Source: Epiperipatus broadwayi (Eukaryota > Onychophora > Udeonychophora > Euonychophora > Peripatidae). From it: 64,000 nucleotides of DNA. A program made the translations under genes and the position numbers. A model generated the notes under the pieces. That model was given only the letters and a program-made list of their open reading frames with translations, was not told the DNA's origin and did no database searches. Positions 53,841 to 64,000 of this stretch are shown here, one piece after another (positions within the stretch are counted from its first letter, which is position 1; each line of letters opens with the position of its first letter). The stretch lies in the NCBI GenBank assembly GCA_028023455.1, contig JAQFVV010000353.1, forward strand, positions 308,001 through 372,000, written 5' to 3'.

Positions 53841-55379
53841 GTGACAGTTTTAGTATGGAAATCGAACCTGATCCTTTATATTCTTGAATATTGGATTTTA
53901 ATTTTTTAGATTTAAAGTACTTACTGATGAAAGAACAAATTCAGAAACTGGCTTGAGAAAAGAATAAAATAAAACTGCAATATAATGTGGTTATTGAAGT
54001 AATGTTTGAAGTAATAGTTTGAACATACTGCTTGATTAAACACAGTTCTTATGTTTTAGTATATAAATTACTTGATAGGCATGGCAAAGCCAATATTTTT
54101 TTAAGAAATCCTTTTTTTTTGTTTTTATTCATAATACTGATTAAAAGTCTTATAAAATGATTCTTAATCTGGGATTTTGATAATAAAGCTTTGTGTTAAT
54201 CTTTTTGCAAATATATTTTTGGAAAGTGATATCAAAATTTATTTTCTTATGATTTTCATCTTATATAATATAGACAATCATTTGTTAAGCTGTTGTACAT
54301 GATATATTACCATGAACTGCATTTCTGGTTTGCAAAGATCTTAATGTGGAATAATTAGTTCTTTTGTGTAGGATTTTAATTCAAACATTGACGTTCTGGT
54401 GAGTATTAATTGGATCCATGCCTTTGAAACATTTGTGCAGTTAACTTGAAGAGTAAATATTAGCTATAAAACAGATCTGGTGATTATTATGCTTCTAATG
54501 ACTATTAGTTTATATAACTATTAAATTACATTTGTGTTTCTGTACAATAAATCGCGTTTTTATGTTTTATTTATTTGGATGTATTTGAAATATGTATGAG
54601 AATAGAAACAATTGTGTGTAAACATGTATAGAAATAATTCTTATTTTATTCTGTAGTTTATCAAAATGATTCTATTTGGAATTCTGGGAATCTACTATAT
54701 CTTCAGATGTATAGAATTTCTCGTTGCTGTTTGAGAATTTAATATTAATAATTTATTGAATGAAACATTATTTTGAAAAAGGTAATTAGAGATGTTTTAG
54801 ATTATTAAAGTAATGTTGTTAGTTGTGACAAGAATTTGACTAAATAAATTGAATCTTTTTTCTTTTGAAACCGGATAATAACTTAATAGATAAAATTTCT
54901 TAGATTTCAAAAAATAAATGTATTTTAAACACACACAGGTATTATATATATATAAACACAGACTATAAAGAGTGCTTGCTGTTAATATAAATGAACATTT
55001 TGATTCCGTTTTGAGACTTTAAAGGAACCAAGCAAAGAAAATTTTTATTTTTCACTCTATATAGTTTTGTTATTTGAGCAGTTATTATTATATAATTATT
55101 TATATAGTAATTGAACATGGATAGACCACCAACAAGTATTACCAGCATAGTGAGTGTATTGACGTTTTAGCTTTGAACATAACAACAAAAATCCATATGA
55201 TCTATATCTAAATGTCTCCAGATAATTCTTAACTTATACATTAGTTGGACATTTTTGAAGGTAGATTAAGTTTATGAGTAAATGAACTTTTTCATAAGTT
55301 TTTATGATTATATCAGACAAAAATTAAAAAAGATTTATTCAAAAGAGGCTGTAAAGTCACTGGTCAATGAAGAAGTTGG
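53841..55379. other. AT-rich DNA
   Basis: No gene recognised. Confidence 0.5.
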
Positions 55380-55743
55380 CAGTTGAAAGTAGAAAGTGGT
55401 AAGAATCTCCTGTTTGTGAACCTATGCTACCATTTGATGGCAAAAAATTATTTAGGTAATTGCAACTGCATATTACTTTCATATCAAGGAATATTGCATA
55501 AATTTGAAGAAAAACTATCTAATATTAGGTGTGGTAATGTTTGAATTTGTGAAGATATTATGAAGAGTCAAATTATAATAAACATCAATATGTACTTTAT
55601 TATAAAGGTGTAAATATTATAAGCATTAAATCGAGTGTAATTCATTGTAAACAATAAGTGGAAAAAGAATATCATGAAGATTAATGGTATCTCAGACAGA
55701 GTTGTAAGATTCATTATTCAAATTGTTTAAAGATACCAATTTA

Positions 55744-55852
55744 GTCTTGCGTTGTTAGCCGAGAGGTATCGCAGCCGCCATGCAAGCAAGTAGTTGGTTG
55801 CAGACAGTTGTGGGTTCACGTCCCGGCCGATGCTATGACATAGGAAAAAAAA
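55744..55852 (+). mobile_element. tRNA-derived SINE, copy S3, inside the RTE-2 endonuclease region
   Basis: Starts GTCTTGCGTTGTTAGCCGAG, carries TAGCCGAGAGG (A box) and GGGTTCACGTCCCGGCC (B box), ends CTATGACATAGG and a poly-A tail. The repeat AAAGATACCAATTTA is exact at 55729-55743 and 55853-55867. Both ends match S2. Confidence 0.9.
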
Positions 55853-57335
55853 AAAGATACCAATTTAAATACTTTGTTATGCTCCAAGTAATTCTCTTTT
55901 TGATGAAAAAATAATGGAATTTTATATAGATGTACAAAATTCATTTGATCAGACCAAACAATATTTTAACACAGATGTAGTATAGTTTAATGTTAGAGTT
56001 AATAAATGATTGAAAATTTAAAATGCTGTGAATAAATTTGGTTATGGTGGTAGAAATGAAAGATTGCACATAATTGTGAAGTTAGGATATGTTGTATATT
56101 ATGAATTTTTCCCTTGAGAAAATGCTAAAGAAATGGACATGGAAGCACTCAAACAAAAGTACTGTAGAACTGGATTGTATTTTATCTAGTAGAAAATATG
56201 CATTCAAATATTGTAATATTTCTAATAGATTCAATACAGCAAATGATAATTGATTAGTGAGATTAAAATACATTAATGAGAAACTAAGGAGGCAAAACTA
56301 TTACCATTCATGACATTGTTAGCCTTTAGAAACAATGAATTTTAAATTAGAACTTGCAAACTGTTTTAAAACATTAGCTGATTTTAAAGATAGCTCAGAC
56401 TTAAATGAAATCAATATACACAACTGATGCTCAGGTAAAAGCTGTAACAAAGATAGTTGATACAAAAAGCAGTAATTTAACAATACATGTTCAACTGAAT
56501 CAATACAGCATATAAAGATAAAAAAGGAACTTAAAAATATTTAAAAGTTATTCACAAAGAAGACTTGATTATCTAGAATTTTATAAAATGGTACAAAAAA
56601 AATTAATAATAGTATAATAAAATGTAATTATGAATTGGCAAGGAAAGCTATCACAGAGAATAAAAGTATAAAACATCAATTGGTATTAGAAGAAAAGTTG
56701 TTTTTTCAATAAGAATAAAAGATTGAACTATTACTGAAAAAAATAGATGACATCATGAAATGTATGAAAGAATTCTACAAAAAATTATATAGTAGTAAAG
56801 AATAATAAAACAAAGTATAGTTTACAATTCTTAAATCTTTTGAATTTTTGAGCATGTTAAAGGAAGAAGTGAGACATGCAATTAAATCTATTGGAAAAGA
56901 AAAAATTCCAAGAAATGATGGAAGTATATTTGAAATCTTGAAAAAAGCACATGAAAAAAAAACAAAAAAGATGTACCAAATGCTTGGAATAATGCAGTAA
57001 TAATATTGATAATTAAAAAGATGATAATTAACATATTAGAAACTACAGCCTATCAATCTTCTATCAGTTGCATACCAAATCTTTTACTAAGACAATTACA
57101 ACTTGTGATAGAAAACTTTAGCTTGTAATCAATCAAAGCATAAGCTAAACAGCAAGTGGTTTAATATCATGATTCACTTCTAAATATTGAAAAAAGTTAT
57201 AGAAAAAAAAACAATTAATATGCATTGATAATTAGATGTGTATAGATTATGAAAATGAATTTGATTTTATAATCATTTCTACAAAATATTTATCAAATAG
57301 CAACATCAATAATTAATTATCTAGTAATACCAAGA

Positions 57336-57788
57336 AGCAAAACTCAGTATATGTATTGCCACACACAGCAAGCTAGAGTAATCAATGGATTCCAGAAGGC
57401 TTGTGCATAAAATTCCCATCAGTAAACCTTCATCAGTAAGGAGCCATGGATATGAGAGCACTGCACCTAGATCTTAGGATCTAATGCAACCCTCCAGCAG
57501 CCACCTTTTATCTCCACTTAACTACAAAACTATGAGTTAAACTGAAAACACCTTAATGTTTTCAATTCAAGCCCATTAGCTTATATAGTCATATGAGTCT
57601 GAACTCAGTTCAGCACCCATACATTTTGGTGTGTTTTTGGTTCTTTAAACCATAGCCACCACTATCCTATTAAGCATTCATTGATTACTCTAGCTTGCTG
57701 TGTGTGGCAATATGTATAGTGAGTTTTCCTGTTTTAACAACAGCTATACACAAGCATAAGAAGTGATGGCATGTGATGTTTATTGGTT
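57336..57788 (+). mobile_element. Family B, copy B7, nested in RTE-2
   Basis: Begins AGCAAAACTCAGTATATG, contains the full-length inner part (AACCCTCCAGCAGCCACC, ATACATTTTGGTGTG), returns as GCAATATGTATAGTGAGTTT and ends with the directional tail CAAGCATAAGAAGTGATGGC then ATGTGATGTTTATTGGTTT. The exact repeat TAATACCAAGA lies at 57325-57335 and 57789-57799. Confidence 0.85.
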
Positions 57789-57843
57789 TAATACCAAGAG
57801 GATTAAAATTGAGAATAATATATGATACAATGATTCCACATCT

Positions 57844-57946
57844 TTTAAAAACAGGCAAAACTCTCTATATGTATTGCCACTCAGTGCAAGCCAGAGTAAT
57901 CAATAGATGCCACAGTTAAGAGCAAGCATAACAAATGGTGATCATG
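57844..57946 (+). mobile_element. Family B, copy B8, short, nested in RTE-2
   Basis: AACAGGCAAAACTCTCTATA through CAATAGATGCCA joins directly to the tail AAGAGCAAGCATAACAAATG then GTGATCATG. The exact repeat TGATTCCACATCT lies at 57831-57843 and 57947-57959. Confidence 0.85.
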
Positions 57947-58994
57947 TGATTCCACATCTCCACAACCTTTTACAGTAATTTTGCATGTATTTTTTGGATA
58001 AAAATGGAAACTAAGGAAATTAAAGTATACAGAGATTTTTTACATTATCTAGATTCTGTGATTCATTTGGTTCTTTGTACAAATAATGCTTTAGAACTTT
58101 AATAGATATTACAAGAGCTATCAGATAAAAATAAAAAAATAGGCCAAAAGATAAATGATAACAAAACTAAAGTAATTTCCATATTCTCAGAATAAAAGTA
58201 GATAATCATGAATAAAAAGAAGTTAGCAGCTATGACAAACTTGGTCACATTATTAATATAAATAAAAACAAAATAAAAGAAATTAATTACAGAATTATAG
58301 TTGGATAGAATGCTTTTGTTAGAAATAACTTAATATTTAAAGAAAGTATGCTTATATGTTTGAAAAGAAACTTTTTCAATAGATGTATTTACGAGTTCTT
58401 ACATATACATCTCAGACATGGACAATTATCAAAAGAGAAATTTAGAGACATCAGATGACTCAATGATATATTGAATGCAGAAATGTATTTTAAAAGTAAC
58501 AAGCCAAAATCAGAAATGAAATACAGGGGTGAAAGAACATCAGATAACTGAAAACATTAAGGAACTGAACTGAAGATAGAATGGATATATTGCTTAAAGA
58601 GATAGTAATAGATGGATATATGAGGTCAAACCAGATTTCAAAAATTGTAAAAGATCTAGAAGCAGTTCACATTAAGATGAAGGGATAAAGTAAGGAAATT
58701 ATTTGGTGGTTGTAAATAAAAGAAACTAGAGGACAGAAAAATCAGATGATACTTGGTGAGACTTTCATGTTGCTGTTGATCAATAGTGTTCAAAAGGGAT
58801 ATATAAGCACAATTGAAGTTTTAGGATCAAATATTTCTAGAAAACTAGAAAATAAAGTGGCACTATAAAGAATACTTGTGAGTAATTAGTCATTATCAGG
58901 GCCATGTAATCTCTTGGCTCTTGAGATTTTCTAATATTTTTAACAATAGATACTAAAACCATTATTCATCATTACTTATGTGTGCACAAGCTAT

Positions 58995-59232
58995 TAAAAT
59001 AGTAGCAAACTCTCCATACAGTAGTGCCACTCAGTGCAAGCCAGAGTAACCAATGGATGCAAGAAGTTGTAAGTATAAAATTCCTATCTAGTTCCTACAC
59101 ATCCAATATCCCCAGACTGGTTTCTAGCTTGTGACTTTAATCTGTGAAAAGCCTGGGTTCTGTGAGTGCTGCTAAAAACTAGTCTGTGGTTAATGAGTGA
59201 GACTACAGTATGGATAATTTGCTCCTATTTTA
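58995..59232. mobile_element. Family B, copy B9, diverged hairpin
   Basis: TAAAATAGTAGCAAACTCTC and the complement of ATTTGCTCCTATTTTA form the outer arms; the inside contains AATATCCCCAGACTGGTTTC and AGCTTGTGACTT. The directional tail is missing. Confidence 0.65.
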
Positions 59233-60012
59233 ACCTTAGATCTTCCATGGATGTTATCTATGTTTTGTTAAGAAAAGGCACACCTAATTCTCTCATTGTG
59301 CTTTCTAAAAAGATAATTAATAAAATACATTTTGGCAGCTTATTTGTATTGAAAGAATTGTTATTTGTGTGAGCATTCAAATATACAAAATGTTTAAATA
59401 TTTATCTTTTTTCTTCTTAGCTTTTATGTTTGATCAATCGTGTATGTTCTGGTAAAAAACATTTTTACTATGAAAAAATGGTTTTTGGAGGTTTTTATTA
59501 TTATTTTTCTGCAAAGTTTCTCTCTCAAATGTTACTAGAATCTATCAGCCTTAATACTTTCTACTATTAAGCTTTTACAGATAATATTAAAAATTGTCAA
59601 CTAAAGCAAGATCATATGAGACAGATTCTTGTTATATTTTTGGTCATTTTCAGTTATATGGTTCAATACAAAGCATATTAACACATATTGCAGTTTGGTT
59701 ATATTGATTTCAGTTTAATAATTTTTCATATTTAAAATATATTGTTACCCATTTCTAAATATAGAATATCATAATAGTATTTATAGCACTTTAGATTATA
59801 GTATCATGTTGGCATTCATTAAATAAATCAATAGTACAATATACTTTGTGAAATGCTGGTGATCTGTTAAAATTATTTAAAAATGATTATAGTCTTAAAA
59901 TCAATAAATGGTCATTCATAACCCATCAATTTTTTTTATTTTTTCTTAAAAAAAAACATATACATACCTAGATTATTATATTATATTAAATTATGATACT
60001 GCTGGGTTAACA
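59233..60012. other. AT-rich spacer
   Basis: No gene recognised; the PLE-C frame may extend upstream to about 59960. Confidence 0.4.
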
Positions 60013-60813
60013 TTGTCTATTACTTCTGAAGATAGTGAGAAGAGTGTAAAATATCTCTATTTGATTTTATGGAGAAAAGGTAATAAAATTAATAATAAAA
60101 TGGTGTTAAAACCATTATCAATTAGAGGAGTTGTTTTTTCAAATTCAAATGTTCAACTTACCTATAAATTGGCTGGTTTTAGAACATTTCTTTTTAGAAA
60201 TGATGTTTTGTGTAAATTTCAGTTTTATAAAATGATTAATGTTGAAAGATATGTGAATGATTTATTGGGTGTGGGATATAGTAGGACAAATATTTGTTGT
60301 GCAGTATATAGGTTTAGAAATGGATGGAGAAGAGATAATATGGCAAAGAAGAGGTGGATAGCATTGCCTTATGTAAAGGATATTGTTTGTAATAAGATTA
60401 CATCATTGGTATCTGCTGATTTTAATGTTGTATTTAAAGTGGGTGCAAATACTGGAACATTGTTTATTAATGGGAAAGATTCTATTGATAAAAGCAACAA
60501 ATGTAATATTGTATGTAAAGTGTTATGTCATTGTGGATATAGTTACATCAGGGAGACTAAATGTGCATTGAAAAAGAGGATTAGGGAGCATGAATTATTA
60601 TATAATAAGTTGTGTTGTTCTGCAGATAAGTATAAATCTGTTTTCGCAGAACTTGCAGTGATTTATAATGCAGAATTCTGCTTTGATTGAGTTTTTATTT
60701 TGCATATGGAAAATGATTTGAAGAAAAAAAAAATTAAGGAATCCTATTTTATAAATAGTATGGATAATGTATTGAATAAACAGTGTAATTGTGTTAATAT
60801 TCACAATTTATAG
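60013..60813 (+). pseudogene. Penelope-like element PLE-C, carboxy-terminal part with degenerate GIY-YIG domain
   Basis: One frame is open for 225 codons, then has TGA at 60688-60690, then stays open in the same frame to TAG at 60811-60813. The region before the nuclease includes SVKYLYLILWRKGNKINNK and ERYVNDLLGVGYSRTNICC. Then RWIALPYVKDIVCNKITSLV, DFNVVFKVGANTGTLF, KDSIDKSNKCNIVCKVLCHC and GYSYIRETKCALKKRIREHE, which follow the GIY-YIG pattern, with the first motif eroded and YIR in place of YIG. After the stop, LKKKKIKESYFINSMDNVLN ends in CNCVNIHNL. The open frame begins at a TTG and extends a little upstream, so no true start is present. The reverse transcriptase palm is missing. Nuclease activity is unlikely, given the changed motif and the stop. 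Confidence 0.75.
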
Positions 60814-61668
60814 AAAGTAGATAATTCACATGTGAGCGTTACTTGTGTGAGAGTTTAATAATATTTAAATATTAACGTAGTGCTATTTAAGATACGCCGA
60901 AGCTGGCTATAGCAAAGGATATTAATCTTCAATTTTATATAGGCATTTTTTAAAATTTTGTAGTTTTATTCTAGTGGATATGCAGCTATATTCACAGATG
61001 CCTTTTAACACTCCTACTAATTAATTTTAAATATTTTAATTAATAAGACATTTACTTATTTATTTTATAATACAACTAAATAAATATAAAGCAGAATAAA
61101 ATTCAGAAATCGATTTATCCAATCTCAATTGTCATAATTATATTAATAAAATTAAACAAATTTTGAATACTGATAAGAGATCGAATTTATAATGTATATA
61201 ATAGTAAAGCGTTGTCAAACAAATCAAACCAACATTTCATATCTATTATTAATCTCATTATAAACAAGTTGTACATGTTGAAATATAATACAGTGTGTTC
61301 ACTTAAAATTTAATGGCATCTTAAACTAGCTTCAATTACATTATCTGTCCTACAATCCATTATCTAATAACTATGACCAAATATCTATAATGATCCAATA
61401 TTCTGATTGATAAATATAAAAGATAAAGAAAATATAAATTATTAGATTTTGGAAGATTCTTTTTTTTTTTTTTTTTGACAAACACATTGGATATTAAGAA
61501 TATGCTGGCAATCACTGACAGTAACAATATTTTTATTTAATTATTTAATTGAAAATAATTTATTATTATATACTATTTTATCATTTTATCATTATGTTCA
61601 CAGTGTGCTTATTATAATTTGTTTGTTTAATGGTTGTTGATTTAAATAGCATAGAGACTTGAAAAATT
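60814..61668. other. AT-rich DNA
   Basis: No gene recognised. Confidence 0.5.
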
Positions 61669-62290
61669 AGGTACTTGTGCATTATTCAATCTATCAAGCT
61701 TAATAGATAATTTTTTTAAAAATATACAGTTTCTGCATCATTCAATAATTGTTAAAAAAACAAATAATGACAAGGAGCAATCGCTGTATTTAATTTTTTT
61801 GTTGTTGTTGTTATTTTTAAAAAATATTGATTCCCCACAAAAATTAATTACAATAGTTCCAATTTATTTATTATTATTTTTTATATTAACTCAACTTGTT
61901 TATATAAAAATATAAGAGATGTAAAGCATCACATTACCTACTTTTCAGGAGCACAGGATCCTGCACATTTGTAACTACTTCCCTGCATGCTGTTCTGCCA
62001 AAGAAAGATCCCAAACTCTCATCATTTTGCCAAAGTCCCAGTGACAAAAATAAAGATGCTGATTGTAAACAAATTATAATAATATTCAGTGTTCAGCATT
62101 TACATATTATAATATAAATTTATAAAACTGAAATAATGGAATTTATAATTGATTGATTTAATTTTAAACTTAAACTAACACATATTTGGTAAAATAAAAT
62201 CTAAAAAAAAAATACTTGTATGCCCCTGAAACTGTATATTAAAAAAAATTTTTTTACCAAGCTTGGCAGACAGGATAATGCACAAGTACC
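61669..62290. repeat. Inverted repeat of about 70 bp around a 480-bp interior
   Basis: GGTACTTGTGCATTATTCAA...CAAGCTT...ATATACAGTTTC at 61669-61738 returns in complement at 62221-62290. The interior includes a minus-strand exon-like stretch: TTTCTTTGGCAG|AAC at 61994 followed by NSMQGSSYKCAGSCAPEK and TAG (61938-61940). It lies just past the 3' end of the intact RTE ORF. Confidence 0.5.
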
Positions 62291-62355
62291 AAACATTTTT
62301 ATACTTTTTAATAATAATTTTAACTTTTTACTAGTTAATTATTAAGTCATCATCA

Positions 62356-64000
62356 TCAACCATTATCAATCCACTGCAGGATGAAGGTCTCTCCAAGTTT
62401 AATCCATCTTCTCTGATCTTTAGCTTCTCTTTTCCACAACACCCCTGCACATTTTCTTATTTCATCCATCCATATCACATGTGGTCTCTTTCTGGGTCTT
62501 TTACAATCTCTTGGAATCCAGTTTAAAATTTCAATTGTCGATCTATTATCATTTCTTCTAGCAATATGTCCAGCCCAACTCCATTTCAATCTTTTAATTT
62601 TTTCAATAAGGTCAGGAACACCTGTTTGTTGTCTTACCCATACATTGCGTTTTCGATCTCTTCTTGTTACTCCCAACATACATCTCTCCATGCTCCTTTG
62701 AGTGGTCTGAAGTCTCTGTATTGCTCTTCTATTAAGTGTCCAAGTCTCAGATCCATAAGTAAGAACTGGTAAAACACATTTGTTAAAAACCATTCTTTTC
62801 AAACACATAGGCATATTTCCTTTTAGTATCAAGTTATTTCTACCAAAAGCACTCCAACCAAGTTTAATTCTATGGTTAATTTCCTCCATTATGTTTCCAT
62901 CTGTATTAGTAATCTGACCTAGGTATTTGTAACTGTTAACTTCTTCTAATTCTTCATAATCAATCTTTATTTTCATATTTTGAGCAAATCGATTAAACAT
63001 TACTTTAGTCTTTTTAACATTTATCTTTAGTCCTACTTTTCTACTTTCATCTGCTAACTCCTGCAACATTTCCTGCAGCTCTGAAACATTATTTGCAAAA
63101 ACAACTACATCATCTGCAAAATCTAAATGACTTAAATACTCTCCATTTACTTTCATTCCTTTAGTTTCCCATTTTAATCCACAAAATACTTCTTGCAGCA
63201 CTGCTGTAAAAAGTTTTGGAGATATGGAGTCACCTTGCCTTACACCTTTCTCAATGTTGATTTTTCCAGTATCATTATGTAATCTAATTGTTGCTGTTGC
63301 ATTTTTATAAATATTCTTTAAAATATGACAATATCCTGGATCTATACCTTGATGATCCAATGCTTTAATCACTGAAGAAATGTGTATAGAATCGAATGCC
63401 TTTTCATAATCTACAAATCCAAAACATAATGACAACTCATATTCATTTGTCCTTTCTATGACTTCTCTCAATACCTGGATATGATCTATTGTACTAAAAC
63501 CACTTTTAAATCCAGCTTGTTCTCTTGGTTTGTGGAAATCCAAAGTTCTCTGTAGACGAGTTGTAATTATCTTGATAAAAATTTTATATAAAACTGATAA
63601 AAGGCTGATAGGTCTGTAATTTCTAATATCTTCTTTATAACCTTTTTTAAATATTAATATTATTACTGCATTCTTCCAATCTTCTGGTACATCTTTATCA
63701 TTTAGACATTTGGTATATAACTTTGCTAAAATTGTTTCTATTTCTTCACATTCTTCTTTTAATATATCAATTATAATTCCATCATTTCCTGGCGCCTTTC
63801 CTTTCTTCATACATTTAATTGCATGTCTCACTTCTTCATTTAAAATTCTGGGCAATTTGGAAGATGTAATAGATACAGGAGGTACTTGTTCTTTATTACT
63901 ATATAATTCTTGATAAAAATATTCTACCAATTTCATGATGTCATCTCTCTTCTCAGTAATAATTCCATCTTTTTTTTTTTTTGTTATTGCAGATATAAAT
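62356..64000 (-). CDS. RTE-type LINE reverse transcriptase ORF (RTE-1), amino end beyond the window
   Basis: Non-LTR retrotransposon protein that primes reverse transcription from nicked chromosomal DNA. The frame is open from the stop at 62356 to the window edge. The ATG at 63936 is not the start: ITKKKKDGIITEKRDDIMKL runs upstream of and through it. In order: the linker (EYFYQELYS), HAIKCMKKGKAPGNDGI, NYRPISLLSVLYKIF (reverse transcriptase block 2), REQAGFKSGFSTIDHI, GFVDYEKAFDSI (block A aspartate), KGVRQGDSISPKLF (block B), LSHLDFADDVVVFAN (catalytic FADD), KINVKKTKVM, VNSYKYLGQ, then TYGSETWTLNRR and LKWSWAGHIARR, a tail typical of RTE elements, ending WIDNG. The AP endonuclease would lie to the right. 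A GATGATGATGA stretch follows the stop, as in RTE 3' tails. No internal stop is seen, so this copy could be young. Confidence 0.92.
   Translation of the reverse strand, partial: FISAITKKKKDGIITEKRDDIMKLVEYFYQELYSNKEQVPPVSITSSKLPRILNEEVRHAIKCMKKGKAPGNDGIIIDILKEECEEIETILAKLYTKCLNDKDVPEDWKNAVIILIFKKGYKEDIRNYRPISLLSVLYKIFIKIITTRLQRTLDFHKPREQAGFKSGFSTIDHIQVLREVIERTNEYELSLCFGFVDYEKAFDSIHISSVIKALDHQGIDPGYCHILKNIYKNATATIRLHNDTGKINIEKGVRQGDSISPKLFTAVLQEVFCGLKWETKGMKVNGEYLSHLDFADDVVVFANNVSELQEMLQELADESRKVGLKINVKKTKVMFNRFAQNMKIKIDYEELEEVNSYKYLGQITNTDGNIMEEINHRIKLGWSAFGRNNLILKGNMPMCLKRMVFNKCVLPVLTYGSETWTLNRRAIQRLQTTQRSMERCMLGVTRRDRKRNVWVRQQTGVPDLIEKIKRLKWSWAGHIARRNDNRSTIEILNWIPRDCKRPRKRPHVIWMDEIRKCAGVLWKREAKDQRRWIKLGETFILQWIDNG

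Larger units (their letters stand above)
55380..58790 (+). pseudogene. Long decayed RTE-type LINE copy RTE-2 with three nested insertions
   Basis: Plus-strand remnants in order: endonuclease domain (LHKFEEKLSNIRCGNV near 55500; NKWKKNIMKINGISDRVVRF near 55655-55715; NSLFDEKIMEFYIDVQNSFD near 55885; KFGYGGRNE near 56035; RKWTWKHSNKST-like KWTWKHSNKSTVELDCILSS near 56125-56190; LVRLKYINEKL near 56255-56285), then a linker and reverse transcriptase (EEVRHAIKSIGKEKIPRNDG near 56865; NAWNNAVIILIIKK near 56985), and the tail (LGETFMLLLINSVQ near 58755) that matches the end of the intact ORF. The AP-type endonuclease nicks DNA and the reverse transcriptase primes there. Stops and shifts are frequent. 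The element is split by SINE S3 (55744-55852), B7 (57336-57788) and B8 (57844-57946). Confidence 0.8.

Noticed and set aside
62566-63913. Two plus-strand frames of 67-68 codons
   Set aside because: Antisense shadows of the RTE reverse transcriptase.

Overview
The window looks like a gene-poor, very AT-rich stretch of an invertebrate animal genome. A mollusc, perhaps a cephalopod, is my best guess from the mix of RTE-type LINEs, Penelope-like elements (PLEs) with GIY-YIG domains, tRNA-derived SINEs and long GATA-type arrays. This is inference: nothing in the sequence proves the host. I found no complete host protein-coding gene, rRNA or intact tRNA, and no prokaryotic features.

Layout. 0-5 kb: AT-rich DNA with a partial open frame at the left edge and an 800-bp tetranucleotide array that switches strand. 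5.8-14.3 kb: a tRNA-Gly-like SINE with perfect target-site duplications (TSDs), a tandem pair of foldback elements (family F), three copies of a second foldback family (family B), and a 552-bp hairpin element with a tRNA-like core. 18-22 kb: a decayed coiled-coil ORF (minus), family B and a PLE relic (plus). 22.5-23.8 kb: a decayed RTE copy split by family F. 25.5 kb: an exon-like minus-strand frame with a consensus splice donor. 26.6-27.5 kb: two family F copies in inverted orientation. 27.5-36 kb: a 2.7-kb direct segmental duplication. 37.9-39.1 kb: a PLE (minus) that still shows the YIDD reverse transcriptase box and a GIY-YIG domain. 40-48 kb: mostly unique AT-rich DNA with one promoter-like patch. 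49-51.9 kb: a LINE tail, a second GATA/GACA array and a decayed RTE copy carrying a SINE. 53.3-53.8 kb: a homopolymer-rich anomaly. 55.4-58.8 kb: a long decayed RTE copy carrying one SINE and two family B insertions. 60 kb: a PLE carboxy-terminal region broken by one stop. 62.4-64 kb: a largely intact RTE reverse transcriptase ORF open to the right edge.

The genes present are those of mobile elements. RTE and PLE proteins copy their own RNA into DNA. The SINE-like and foldback elements encode no protein, but several have 11-18 bp TSDs of variable length, as expected if they borrow LINE-type target-primed reverse transcription. The least expected observation is that at least two families with palindromic architecture carry such retroposon-type TSDs and preferred ends, which suggests hairpin-shaped SINEs rather than ordinary inverted-repeat DNA transposons. 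Several of them sit inside older RTE copies, so relative insertion order can be read directly.
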